A DNA stretch of 39,421 nt, taken from the IMG/VR virus record IMGVR_UViG_3300043398_000186, positions 1-39,421 of that record, one strand, 5' to 3'. How positions within the stretch are numbered: position 1 is the first letter of the stretch; the number at the start of each line of letters is the position of its first letter. The notes below the pieces were generated by a model. The model searched no databases. It saw only the letters and a list, made by a program, of their open reading frames with translations, and was not told where the DNA came from. Source of the DNA: a virus. The translations under genes were made by a program, and so were the position numbers. Positions 17,878 to 24,426 of the stretch are shown piece by piece.

Positions 17878-18841
17878 TCGAAGATTCCTTTATCGCTAAA
17901 TCAATCGTAGAAATCCAACTCTCTGAATTTAATTCTCTTATACACGCGGGCGTGTTTTCTTGGTACATACACGTCGTAAAACTATGCCCGCCTTTTTCAC
18001 TAAAATGAAATCTCATCTTCTCTTGGCAAAACAGGCATTTTACTTTTTCTTTATCTCCGTAAAGCTCATAAGTAATTCCGTGCGGCCTAGGGATTCTTCT
18101 CTGTTTTGGCCCGGCGATTGTATACCCATACAAAATAGTGGCATCTGTCATTCCCGCTAAATGAAGTAGCCCATTGTCAATCCCCAGCACCATTTCCGCT
18201 TGCTGCATAATCTTAGCCGCCACTAATAAACTCGTCCGGTTTGTTAAGTCCAACCCCTTAGATAAATCCGCCCCCTCCGGCAAACTTATCTCCCGCTTCC
18301 CCATTTGCGTTTTACCTAAATAAACCGGAACCCGCCCAATACTTAAAAGATAATCCGAAACTTCGTTAATAACTTTTCCGGGCATTTTTCTTGTTAACGC
18401 TTCCGCATACGGAGTTATGACCACGTACCGACTCCCACTTAATTCTCCGGGCACCACTCCAACTTCGGCGTCTGATAAATCAAGCTGCAAATACTCTTTA
18501 TCCTTTTCGTCGTCGGGGATAATTCCGTTAAATAGCAAAAAACCTAAATCGACTAAAGACATCATCGTCGCATTCGGATAAAGCATTTGCTCGCGCAGAG
18601 GTACGCAGTCTAATAATCTATCGGGTATCGTGTTCTTGTGTATTCTCCAGTGCGGATACTGTCTCATCACATTGGTCGCTATCTCTACTAAGTATTCCGG
18701 AATAATTAAATGCCCCCTGACCCACGGGTAATTCTCCGCCACATACCTAATCGCAGGAAGCCACGCTATTGCATCTCCTAAAGCGCAGGTAGTCCAGCCG
18801 GGGAGTGAAAATTTAAATACCACTTCTATCGGCTGGATCAT
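17870..18841 (-). CDS. Glycosyltransferase family 9, heptosyltransferase-like
   Basis: With the ATG at 18841 this is 323 residues; a GTG at 18898 would add 19. Neither start has a clear ribosome site. TTCALGDAIAWLP (~17-29) is the N-terminal nucleotide-sugar loop, RYVVITPYA (~138-146) opens the second Rossmann half, and GIDNGLLHLAGMT (~220-232) is the GT9 donor-binding signature. Near the C-terminus four cysteines (269, 272, 291, 300; C-x2-C-x18-C-x8-C) form a finger like the iron-binding finger of autotransporter heptosyltransferases such as TibC and Aah. The donor could be ADP-heptose from a Gram-negative host. The target could be a virion protein or a host surface glycan; that part is inference. 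Confidence 0.85.
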   Translation of the reverse strand: MIQPIEVVFKFSLPGWTTCALGDAIAWLPAIRYVAENYPWVRGHLIIPEYLVEIATNVMRQYPHWRIHKNTIPDRLLDCVPLREQMLYPNATMMSLVDLGFLLFNGIIPDDEKDKEYLQLDLSDAEVGVVPGELSGSRYVVITPYAEALTRKMPGKVINEVSDYLLSIGRVPVYLGKTQMGKREISLPEGADLSKGLDLTNRTSLLVAAKIMQQAEMVLGIDNGLLHLAGMTDATILYGYTIAGPKQRRIPRPHGITYELYGDKEKVKCLFCQEKMRFHFSEKGGHSFTTCMYQENTPACIRELNSESWISTIDLAIKESSSE

Positions 18842-18902
18842 AGACCCGTTACGGTAATTGGGATTTGTTACTAAAATCCGCCCACTTTTGTTTTCCACTA
18901 AA

Positions 18903-19166
18903 TTACATTTCGTCGTGAATAGCTTCGAAGTCCTCGGCACCCGCACGCACTAGATCCGATACTTGTTTTCTCAATTTAATAATTTCATCCTTAAGACGAA
19001 TGTTTTCTTCTTGCGCTTGCTTTAAAAGAAGATCAGTTCGTTTTAATCCGTCAAAACCCGGAACCCATACGTGTCTACACTTAGAACAATAACGCTTACT
19101 AGAGGCGTCTTCCGCCTTAGCGAAAATCTCGCTCGTACATTTCGGACACGCTTCTTTTTTTGCCAC
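18903..19166 (-). CDS. Zinc-ribbon coiled-coil small protein
   Basis: This 87-residue protein starts at a GTG (19166) with a perfect GGAGG eight bases upstream. Cys7, Cys10, Cys27 and Cys30 (CPKC and CSKC) form a zinc ribbon. Residues ~43-75 are a K/E/L/Q-rich coiled coil, so the protein is probably a dimer or oligomer. It is the first gene after the 361-base non-coding gap below TerS. It could bind DNA or a partner during packaging or late transcription; no specific family was recognised. Confidence 0.75.
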   Translation of the reverse strand: MAKKEACPKCTSEIFAKAEDASSKRYCSKCRHVWVPGFDGLKRTDLLLKQAQEENIRLKDEIIKLRKQVSDLVRAGAEDFEAIHDEM

Positions 19167-19331
19167 CCTAACCTCCGCTGCTAAAGGGGCGACCCTCGCA
19201 AAAAGGCCAGCCCCCGAGTAAAAACTTTAACTAAAACGTAATCGTTCTTTGCGATACGTGCAATATTTTCAGAAAAATAAAAAAATTTTTAACGGAAATA
19301 TAAAATTGGACGCGCGTAGGTACCGTTGAAA

Positions 19332-19480
19332 ACAGATTTCAAACGAATTTCCTCCCCCACCCCCGTCCACACCCCCCGGGTCTAAGGCTAAAGCCCAACA
19401 CTTTGTCTAGGTCTAGAGGCATTTTTTTAACGGCATTCCTTAGTTATATCACGCATTTAGATGTTGTTTTTGAAATCTGT
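19332..19480. repeat. 12-bp inverted repeat flanking the G-rich tract
   Basis: The left arm at 19332-19343 reads ACAGATTTCAAA and the right arm at 19469-19480 reads TTTGAAATCTGT, a perfect inverted match 125 bases apart in a non-coding region. Between them lies the G-rich tract at 19351-19380. The arms could be binding sites for a regulator or for TerS. This is an observation only. Confidence 0.5.
19351..19380 (-). other. G-rich tract on the late strand
   Basis: The minus strand carries runs of six, five and five guanines within 30 bases, with the complementary strand almost pure pyrimidine. This composition is unlike its surroundings and could form a two-layer quadruplex or a distinctive terminase site. 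It is non-coding and lies about 150 bases downstream of TerS on the late strand. Confidence 0.5.
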
Positions 19481-19527
19481 GTAACATAATGCAACTTATC
19501 GGATGAAAGTCTAGTAACCCATTGATA

Positions 19528-20040
19528 CTACTCATCTTCGTTATCTTGCCACACTTTCTTGGGTGTTACATCTATAAGGCCAGCTAATGGCATTTCCGAA
19601 TTCTCGTACTCTTTTGAAAGTCTGGGTGTTTCAATCCTAGACCGCGCTTCTTTAATGGCGCCACTCAAATCAATCGTTTGACTCACATGAATGTCCACTT
19701 TGTCGCCATAAGTAGTCGGTTTACGTTTCGACAATAACCACTTGTGATTATCAGACTTTAGCCGCGCTCTTTGAACATCAATGTAATCATCTGCCATTGT
19801 TATTAATGCATCCGCTAAATGCTCTAATCCCTCTTGCCGCGCAGAGTCGAAACTCTTTTGAAAGTTTGGGTTATCTTGTCTGTATCTCCAGAAGTGTATT
19901 TCGCTTGTAAGTATGCTATTTATAATGGTTTTTAGCGATTCACCTTTAGCTGCAAGCTCTATCGCCAAATCCAACTGCTCATTGGTGTATTCAATCGGCG
20001 GCGCTTTTGGCCGTCCTATCTTATTATTTTGATCGCTCAT
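19528..20040 (-). CDS. Terminase small subunit (TerS)
   Basis: This 170-residue protein starts at an ATG (20040); a GGGG lies about 15 bases upstream, so the ribosome site is poor. The N-terminal half holds a helix-turn-helix-like segment (LDLAIELAAKGESLKTIIN, ~23-41), followed by FWRYRQDNPNFQKSFDSAR. The conserved HKWLLSKRKPTTYGDKV segment (~98-114) is a strong TerS hallmark. The C-terminus is acidic and probably contacts TerL. Unusually it is separated from TerL by four genes and a 361-base gap. It is the first late gene from the divergent control region. Confidence 0.85.
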   Translation of the reverse strand: MSDQNNKIGRPKAPPIEYTNEQLDLAIELAAKGESLKTIINSILTSEIHFWRYRQDNPNFQKSFDSARQEGLEHLADALITMADDYIDVQRARLKSDNHKWLLSKRKPTTYGDKVDIHVSQTIDLSGAIKEARSRIETPRLSKEYENSEMPLAGLIDVTPKKVWQDNEDE

Positions 20041-20285
20041 TAAAATATAAGGCCCCTATTTGTCTCAAAATGGTATGTCGAACTAAACCAAAATGTCTAT
20101 AAGTTATTCAATTTGAGAAATACCCGATTTTTTGAGGTTTTTTAGATTTTATCTGTTTTTGATACATTTTGTGTATAAAAGTTCTACAGCCCTGAAGCCT
20201 ACAGGCCTCAGTTGATCCGGCTAGTTAGCGCTGGCACGCCCAGTGCAATACCTGAATGTAACAAACGCTTAAAAAGGAGATAGTT
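20041..20285. promoter_or_regulatory. Divergent early/late control region with two palindromes
   Basis: These 245 bases separate the minus-strand late arm from the plus-strand early arm. A 15-bp palindrome, ATACA-TTTTG-TGTAT (20162-20176), runs into AAAA so that TATAAA (20174-20179) could serve as a plus-strand -10 box. No good -35 precedes it, so an activator may be needed. A second palindrome (20192-20211) pairs CTGA-A-GCCT with AGGC-C-TCAG across two bases. The first palindrome recurs at 24039-24053. An AGGAG for the first early gene ends the region. These look like operators for a phage or host regulator. Confidence 0.55.
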
Positions 20286-20444
20286 ATGAGCAAGATATTA
20301 AGTATTTCAATGGCAATAGTTATAGCTTTGGTAGTTCTAACGGGCATCAAAGCTGTTCACGACCTTAATGATGGCCGAATCAAAAGAGTAGTTATTCAAA
20401 TGAGTGGCGTTGGTATCAAAAACGCACAAGCTAATAATCAGTAA
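20286..20444 (+). CDS. Small early membrane protein (52 residues)
   Basis: The ATG is preceded by AAAAAGGAGATAGTT, an excellent ribosome site that recurs in similar form before other early genes here. The N-terminal ~20 residues (KILSISMAIVIALVVLTGI) form one hydrophobic segment, either a signal anchor or an uncleaved membrane helix. The rest is a short polar tail with a basic patch (GRIKRV). As the first early gene it may act on the host envelope or in immunity against other phages. No family recognised. Confidence 0.7.
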   Translation: MSKILSISMAIVIALVVLTGIKAVHDLNDGRIKRVVIQMSGVGIKNAQANNQ

Positions 20445-20495
20445 CTTAAGTAAACCCATGTAAGGGGTTAGTTAAACACGAAATAGGAGATAATT

Positions 20496-20900
20496 ATGAG
20501 CACACGCAGTCAGATTAAGTTAAAAAATAGTAGCGATAATATTCACATTTATAAACATTGGGACGGCTATCCAGAGGACGTATTGCCTGTACTGGTGCCC
20601 TTCGTTCAAGATTTTATGGCATCACGCGGTTACGACGAATGCTATATGCTCGCCCAAATAGTGCGCGCGTTCGCCGTTGCTGACCATAAATATAACGAAG
20701 AGCAAGCCAAAAAAAAAAATCCAGAGCTATTCAGCGGTGACGATAAAAGTCCATACAGATTCCTTGGCTGGGGCTTGGATCTCGAACATCACGGCGACAT
20801 TGAGTATCTATACGAGATCGACGAAAATGGCGCCATTTTTGTTAATGGTAAAAAGCTGACAACGGCGCAAATACGTAAATACACAAAACAGGGAGGTTGA
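20496..20900 (+). CDS. Conserved phage protein of unknown function (STRSQI-type)
   Basis: This 134-residue protein has TAGGAGATAATT before its ATG. It begins MSTRSQIKLKN and contains IYKHWDGYPEDVLPVLVPF (~18-36). This pair of motifs marks a widespread, uncharacterised family of small phage and bacterial proteins. A later GDIEYLYEIDENG segment (~100-112) is also typical. It is soluble, with no membrane segment. It lies in the early block among envelope-directed genes. Function unknown. Confidence 0.75.
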   Translation: MSTRSQIKLKNSSDNIHIYKHWDGYPEDVLPVLVPFVQDFMASRGYDECYMLAQIVRAFAVADHKYNEEQAKKKNPELFSGDDKSPYRFLGWGLDLEHHGDIEYLYEIDENGAIFVNGKKLTTAQIRKYTKQGG

Positions 20901-20902
20901 AC

Positions 20903-21013
20903 ATGAATAACCTCATAAAACTACAACTTTTATACATATCGCTCGACCCTCAATACAATTGGTATTTGAGGGAAATAATCAAAAACATAATCCTTAAAGG
21001 GGGTTTAAAATGA
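20903..21013 (+). CDS. Very small early protein (36 residues), coupled to the lipoprotein gene
   Basis: The ATG follows GGGAGG by six bases. The stop overlaps the lipoprotein start as ATGA (21010-21013), and the lipoprotein's own AAAGGGGG ribosome site lies within this ORF. The product is amphipathic, with a mix of leucine, isoleucine and lysine, and no domain. Bases 20947-20972 inside it can form a hairpin (CCCTCAA with TTGAGGG). It may serve as a leader peptide that couples or tunes lipoprotein translation. Confidence 0.5.
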   Translation: MNNLIKLQLLYISLDPQYNWYLREIIKNIILKGGLK

Positions 21014-21375
21014 AAAACTTAATACTATTAGCCTTATTGTTATCCGCCTGCGCATCTAAAAAAGACGCGGGTGCAACCGGCGGCCCATCTTGTCAAACTT
21101 TGGCGGGCCACTACATATCAAACCAAAATGCCGCCGATACTCTAGACATAGCTAGTAACTGTACATTCACAGACTCACTATGTGGCTACAACGCGGCCTA
21201 CACAGTACCCGCAAGTGATTGGGCAACCACGATCACAGTATTTGGGACCAATGGGACACCGGCATGTCTAGCCAATACCGCGCACACCTGTGAATTAGAG
21301 TATGACAGTGTATCGGGCGGTCTAGCTATTGAATGCGACGGCGGGGCATATTTAATGCTTTTTTGGAAACAATAG
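21010..21375 (+). CDS. Early exported lipoprotein
   Basis: This 121-residue protein has AAAGGGGG seven bases before its ATG. Residues 1-14 are a lipoprotein signal (MKNLILLALLLSAC) with Cys14 as the lipidation site; Ala at +2 predicts the outer membrane by the E. coli rule. The mature part holds six more cysteines, likely disulfide-bonded in the periplasm, and the pattern LAGHYISNQNAADTLDI of a small beta-barrel-like domain. Lipoproteins made early by phages, such as T5 Llp, often block the receptor against further infection. That role is inferred from position and export signal. Confidence 0.8.
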   Translation: MKNLILLALLLSACASKKDAGATGGPSCQTLAGHYISNQNAADTLDIASNCTFTDSLCGYNAAYTVPASDWATTITVFGTNGTPACLANTAHTCELEYDSVSGGLAIECDGGAYLMLFWKQ

Positions 21376-21405
21376 CCCGCTAAAGCAGATAGGCCCCTCG
21401 CAATT

Positions 21406-21434
21406 TTGGCTAAGATTTCGGATTTTGCTACACT
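21406..21434 (+). promoter_or_regulatory. Candidate sigma-70 promoter with extended -10
   Basis: TTGGCT (21406-21411) is followed by a 17-base spacer and TACACT (21429-21434), with TGC directly before the -10 giving an extended -10. Each hexamer matches consensus at four of six positions with ideal spacing. It lies in the gap between the lipoprotein gene and the next plus-strand gene and would start transcription about 28 bases before that gene's ATG. Confidence 0.45.
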
Positions 21435-21468
21435 CTAAAATAAGAGTTTTACTGGAAAGGACGTATTT

Positions 21469-21927
21469 ATGGCACAAAAAGAAAAAGATGAATTAAACGA
21501 AGCACTTTTTACGGCGGGCATACTTTTATTTGCGGCGTTTCTTGTCTTCGCCCTTAAACCAGGCGGCTTGGTTTGGTTTTTCTTCGGCGTCGATTCTAGC
21601 TCTACTGCCAAACCAACCGGCGTCTCTTGCTTTCGCCGCAAAACTTTTTATAACGTCTACCGTACTTTTAGACTCTTCTTGCTTACGTTTTTTAGGTTCG
21701 TCTGGTTTAGGCATAGAAAAGCACTCCTTTTATCTACGGTTGTATTTACTTTTTTATTCTTTCATCCCGATCGTATATTAGCAAACCTTTTCGATGAGCG
21801 AACCCTTTGTCCAGATGGGTACGCCTACCAGCTTGGAAATGGGCACTACATCCGTTGCGAGGATTTCGACGAATTTCATGAAGGTCTCTCTAGGGGCATT
21901 TTCCGTAAAGAATTGTATTTAAAATAG
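21469..21927 (+). CDS. Putative early membrane protein (152 residues), with an antisense ORF
   Basis: The ATG at 21469 has GGAAAGGA eight bases upstream and a candidate promoter before that. A charged N-terminus (AQKEKDELNEA) is followed by a membrane helix (~15-40), then an arginine- and phenylalanine-rich middle with two more hydrophobic stretches (~67-78, ~86-97). The soluble C-terminus contains LCPDGYAYQLGNGHYIRCE, with two cysteines. The two ends look like real protein, but the middle is the reverse complement of a lysine/glutamate-rich ORF (21526-21714), so its odd composition may reflect that. Function unknown. Confidence 0.55.
   Translation: MAQKEKDELNEALFTAGILLFAAFLVFALKPGGLVWFFFGVDSSSTAKPTGVSCFRRKTFYNVYRTFRLFLLTFFRFVWFRHRKALLLSTVVFTFLFFHPDRILANLFDERTLCPDGYAYQLGNGHYIRCEDFDEFHEGLSRGIFRKELYLK
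21526..21714 (-). CDS. Possible antisense small protein (62 residues)
   Basis: The ATG at 21714 is preceded by AAAAGGAG with a nine-base spacer, as good as any ribosome site here. The product is highly charged and lysine-rich, with two related turns, DAGWFGS and QAAWFKG. The underlying DNA has a 9-bp inverted repeat, TTGGTTTGG (21569-21577) and CCAAACCAA (21608-21616). It lies wholly within a plus-strand ORF, so at least one of the two may be chance. No promoter was found for it. It may be a real nested gene or an inverted insertion. Confidence 0.4.
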   Translation of the reverse strand: MPKPDEPKKRKQEESKSTVDVIKSFAAKARDAGWFGSRARIDAEEKPNQAAWFKGEDKKRRK

Positions 21928-21949
21928 GCACAGAAAGGTAACTTTGAAA

Positions 21950-22132
21950 ATGGAAACAAAAGTTTTAGAACTACAAGTTCGCCACACTTACGGTCTTGAA
22001 CGAATATATCCAATAAACCCGCCTGCCGTACTTTTAGCCAAGCTTCTAAAAAAGAAGACCTTTGATCGGGAAGACCTAAAACTTCTAGCCGAGCTTGGCT
22101 ACACCTTTTCTTGGGTTGCGGCTTCAATTTAG
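21950..22132 (+). CDS. Small hypothetical early protein (60 residues)
   Basis: The ATG at 21950 has AAAGG 11 bases upstream; a TTG at 21944 is closer to that site and would add two residues. The protein begins METKVLELQVRHTYGLERI and has two short helices with a mix of hydrophobic and charged residues, ending LAELGYTFSWVAASI. Small proteins of this build are frequent in phage early regions, but no function is known. It is the last gene before the repeat-rich non-coding segment. Confidence 0.6.
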   Translation: METKVLELQVRHTYGLERIYPINPPAVLLAKLLKKKTFDREDLKLLAELGYTFSWVAASI

Positions 22133-22205
22133 GGAAAACACCCGAGCAGTTAGCCAAAAACGCCTTTTCTAGCCACCGATAGAGGACCCGTTCTAATCCC
22201 GGTTA

Positions 22206-22522
<317 letters not shown>

Positions 22523-22609
22523 GGCCCTATTTAGCCCCCCGGTATTCGTGCCGCGCCGTGCTGGGGCTTTTGCTTTTAAAGTCTCACAAACCTTAGTAGT
22601 TTTTTAGCC

Positions 22610-23062
22610 ATGTACTTTACGACAAAGATAAAAAGAAGACTTGAGCAGAAGCGCAAACTTGAATTAAAGCTTGAGGCGTTAAAGCGCCAAGAGTCCGAGA
22701 CCAAAAAAATAGCGGTAAAAGAGAAGCTTGTTCATGGTAGGCGTAGGCCTGAAATTACTGGCATAGGCAGGGCCCGGATTTCCAAGGTATTACACCGGGA
22801 ATTAATGGCCACCCAGGCGGGGCGTATTATCAGTTTGTTTGGAACGGCGTATGCTTTATGTCGTGCGGTTAACCGGATTTTGCCTGAAGGCGAGAAGAAG
22901 TGGCATCCTTCTACTGTATATAGATGGGCATATCCGAAGGAAGTAAACCGTGGAACTGGCGGCGAGATACCGACTAGAAAGATTAAGACTGTACTTAGGG
23001 CGGCGAGGTATGAAGGAATTTTGATTACAATAGATGATCTTTACCCTAACCTTTTTGATTAG
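22610..23062 (+). CDS. Probable DNA-binding regulator (Cro/YdaS-like helix-turn-helix)
   Basis: This 150-residue protein has an ATG at 22610 without a clear ribosome site. Residues 1-45 are a lysine/glutamate-rich basic coiled coil. Residues ~72-130 (IISLFGTAYALCRAVNRI, then HPSTVYRWAYPKE, GTGGEIP and an R-K-I-K-T-V-L helix) match the layout of Cro- or YdaS-like domains, in which STVYRW is the recognition helix and GTGG-x-IP follows. It ends in DDLYPNLFD. It directly follows the repeat cluster, so it may bind those repeats as repressor or replication initiator. This is inferred from the motif layout. Confidence 0.65.
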   Translation: MYFTTKIKRRLEQKRKLELKLEALKRQESETKKIAVKEKLVHGRRRPEITGIGRARISKVLHRELMATQAGRIISLFGTAYALCRAVNRILPEGEKKWHPSTVYRWAYPKEVNRGTGGEIPTRKIKTVLRAARYEGILITIDDLYPNLFD

Positions 23063-23079
23063 AACTGGCGGTAAAAAGC

Positions 23080-23361
23080 GTGGGCGCGTTTAAGGAAATG
23101 GAACTGGCGTTGGAAGACCATTTAAGCGTAAAATTAGCTGATTTTTTTAGAGACAAGGAAGGTCAATCGCTGGACCTCATACCTGACGAGGACGAAAAGC
23201 CGCACGCCGATATTTCGACGCACGGGATGATCCCTCCGAAAGACCCGAATAAGCGAAGAAATTTCTTATATTATGAGCATCCGTGCTGGTGTTCGCCGGA
23301 TTTGATATATAGGGATGAGCATAAAAAGAACGATGCGTGGGTGCATAAGCGAGTACAGTAG
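23080..23361 (+). CDS. Hypothetical early protein (93 residues)
   Basis: It starts at a GTG at 23080 with GGCGG about eight bases upstream; an ATG at 23098 is an alternative. It is acidic in the N-terminal half and carries a short tract YYEHPCWCSPDLIYRDEH with two cysteines near residues 69-71. No domain was recognised. It lies 17 bases after the regulator gene on the same strand, and coding in the opposite frames is poor, which supports it as real. Confidence 0.5.
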   Translation: MGAFKEMELALEDHLSVKLADFFRDKEGQSLDLIPDEDEKPHADISTHGMIPPKDPNKRRNFLYYEHPCWCSPDLIYRDEHKKNDAWVHKRVQ

Positions 23362-23413
23362 CGTTTTATGTATTTCTGTACTTAAATTTAGCCAAAAAAG
23401 GAGTTGAATTGTC

Positions 23414-23560
23414 TTGTTTTTAGTTATCTGTTTAGTGTGGACAGCACTTGTAGTGGGGTTACTTTGGCCGATAAAAGCGGAAAACGAAATATCATTTTGG
23501 GTGTTGATCCCGGTATTCGCGGCGCTATCTGTGTATTTGATGTTTCTTCTGATAAAATAA
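23414..23560 (+). CDS. Candidate two-helix membrane protein overlapping the resolvase gene
   Basis: A TTG at 23414 lies ten bases after a strong AAAGGAG (23397-23403). The frame encodes 48 residues with a clean hairpin layout. Helix one is LFLVICLVWTALVVGLLW, then a polar loop PIKAENE, then helix two from ISFWVLIPVF to YLMFLLI, ending in lysine. The strong ribosome site has no spacer to the resolvase frame's TTG at 23404, but suits this frame. The last 97 bases overlap the resolvase gene in another frame. It resembles a small holin or envelope protein by topology only. Chance hydrophobicity cannot be excluded. Confidence 0.45.
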   Translation: MFLVICLVWTALVVGLLWPIKAENEISFWVLIPVFAALSVYLMFLLIK

Positions 23561-24000
23561 TCGATATCCACGACATTCCGACTTATAAAAAAGCGACTAA
23601 TGCCCGTGCGCAGGGTTTTTTCGAGTATGTGGACGCACATTTATTGGTAACTTTGGTGGAAAAATACGCAAAATCGGTAGCCATGGCTGTATTAGAAGAG
23701 CCTGGCGCTATGCCGAAGCAGGGGTTATCTAGTACATTTAATTTTGGCCATACATGCGGGATTATTCACGGAGCACTTGCTGGGTGTTATCTGCCCGTGG
23801 TTCCGGTAAAGCCGCAGGTTTGGAAATTAGCGATGGGATTAAGTAGCGACAAAGAAGATACTAGACGCCGGGCGAGTCTGGAATTTCCTAATGAGAAGGT
23901 GTTTTGGCCGCTTAAGAAGCATCATGACCGCGCGGAAGCGGCGCTTTTAGCTTTATATGGGGTTAAATATCTCAGTAAATTGATAGAACAAGCTCAATAA
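23464..24000 (+). CDS. RuvC-like Holliday junction resolvase
   Basis: With the TTG at 23464 (GGGG six bases upstream) the protein is 178 residues; the frame is open back to 23404. RNIILGVDPGIRGA (~8-21) carries the first catalytic aspartate (Asp15), VLEEPGAMPKQG (~77-88) the glutamate, and HHDRAEAALLALYG (~153-166) the final aspartate of the RNase H-like fold. This is the phage or crossover-junction RuvC type. It should resolve branched DNA made by replication and recombination before packaging. All key residues are present. The N-terminal part overlaps a membrane-protein-like ORF in another frame. Confidence 0.85.
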   Translation: MADKSGKRNIILGVDPGIRGAICVFDVSSDKIIDIHDIPTYKKATNARAQGFFEYVDAHLLVTLVEKYAKSVAMAVLEEPGAMPKQGLSSTFNFGHTCGIIHGALAGCYLPVVPVKPQVWKLAMGLSSDKEDTRRRASLEFPNEKVFWPLKKHHDRAEAALLALYGVKYLSKLIEQAQ

Positions 24001-24038
24001 TTTTTTAGTTTTTCACGATAATATTACTGGAAATTGTT

Positions 24039-24053
24039 ATACATTCCTTGTAT
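24039..24053 (+). promoter_or_regulatory. Second ATACA-N5-TGTAT palindrome with promoter-like context
   Basis: ATACA-TTCCT-TGTAT is followed by AAA, as in the divergent control region at 20162-20176. TATAAA (24051-24056) could be a -10 box, and TGGAAA (24028-24033) a -35 with 17-base spacing and four of six matches. It lies 39 bases after the resolvase gene. A regulator binding here would cover the core promoter. Confidence 0.5.
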
Positions 24054-24062
24054 AAAGCGATT

Positions 24063-24133
24063 GTCCAACTCATTCAAGTCCTATAAGGGGCTTCAAGGTT
24101 TAAGTTTGTTGAGCTTTGAAGCCCTTCCTTTTT
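24063..24133 (+). ncRNA. Candidate small RNA between a promoter-like site and a terminator
   Basis: A transcript starting about seven bases after the TATAAA at 24051 would run into the terminator hairpin ending at 24133, giving an RNA of about 70 bases. The 5' part (24063-24084) is unstructured by eye and could pair with a target. No target was found by eye. It overlaps the 3' end of a minus-strand ORF (24074-24319). Confidence 0.3.
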
Positions 24134-24319
24134 AAGTCTTCTTAGTTTTATAAATTTAGTTAGTGCGGCGCTTTTCTTTTTATTTTTTGATGCTCTATCG
24201 AGTCTCTCGTCTATGTAGTGGTGAAAGCGGCATTCGGCGCAAGTTGTTTTAATTATGTGGTTAGTAAATTGTTTCTTTGTGTAAGTATAGACGCCGCAAA
24301 GTTCGCATGTGCTTTTCAT
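24074..24319 (-). CDS. Possible zinc-finger small protein on the opposite strand
   Basis: This 81-residue ORF has an ATG at 24319 but no clear ribosome site. It contains CELC (~5-8), then NH (~20-21), then CAEC-RFHH (~28-35). This C-x2-C...C-x2-C-x2-HH arrangement could bind zinc and is reminiscent of an HNH fold. A lysine-rich helix follows. Its last ~15 codons are the terminator hairpin of the other strand. No competing plus-strand ORF exists here, which favours it, yet it runs against the early transcription direction. Confidence 0.45.
   Translation of the reverse strand: MKSTCELCGVYTYTKKQFTNHIIKTTCAECRFHHYIDERLDRASKNKKKSAALTKFIKLRRLKKEGLQSSTNLNLEAPYRT
24085..24133 (+). terminator. Rho-independent terminator after the resolvase gene
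   Basis: AAGGGGCTTCAA (24085-24096) pairs with TTGAAGCCCTT (24116-24126), with one extra G, and is followed by CC and TTTTT (24129-24133). It would end transcription from the resolvase gene and from the promoter-like site at 24028-24056. Confidence 0.65.
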
Positions 24320-24426
24320 GGCGGGATTAATATATTAAGAATTACATACGCGCAAGAAATAAGATGACGGGTTATGGCGGATATGCCTAAATATGAAAAA
24401 CCTAAACCAAGTAAAAGGAGATAAGT

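Larger units (their letters stand above)
19167..19527. other. Non-coding gap between TerS and the rest of the late operon
   Basis: This stretch of 361 bases contains no convincing gene. It holds an AT-rich tract (19261-19310), a C-rich plus strand or G-rich minus strand tract (19351-19380), and a 12-bp inverted repeat (ACAGATTTCAAA at 19332-19343, TTTGAAATCTGT at 19469-19480). The position next to TerS and upstream of the main late block makes it a candidate for a packaging start site, a late promoter region, or both. No good sigma-70 promoter was found on the minus strand. Confidence 0.5.

Noticed and set aside
21435-21641. 68-residue minus ORF overlapping the 21.5 kb antisense pair
   Set aside because: No ribosome site; it overlaps a candidate promoter and the better-supported 62-residue minus ORF.
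21876-22157. 93-residue minus ORF opposite the 60-residue early gene
   Set aside because: No ribosome site or motif; it reads as the reverse of two plus-strand genes.
24374-24424. 16-codon ORF before the 69-residue gene
   Set aside because: Too short to support; it ends inside the ribosome site and may be a leader, but nothing beyond position suggests translation.
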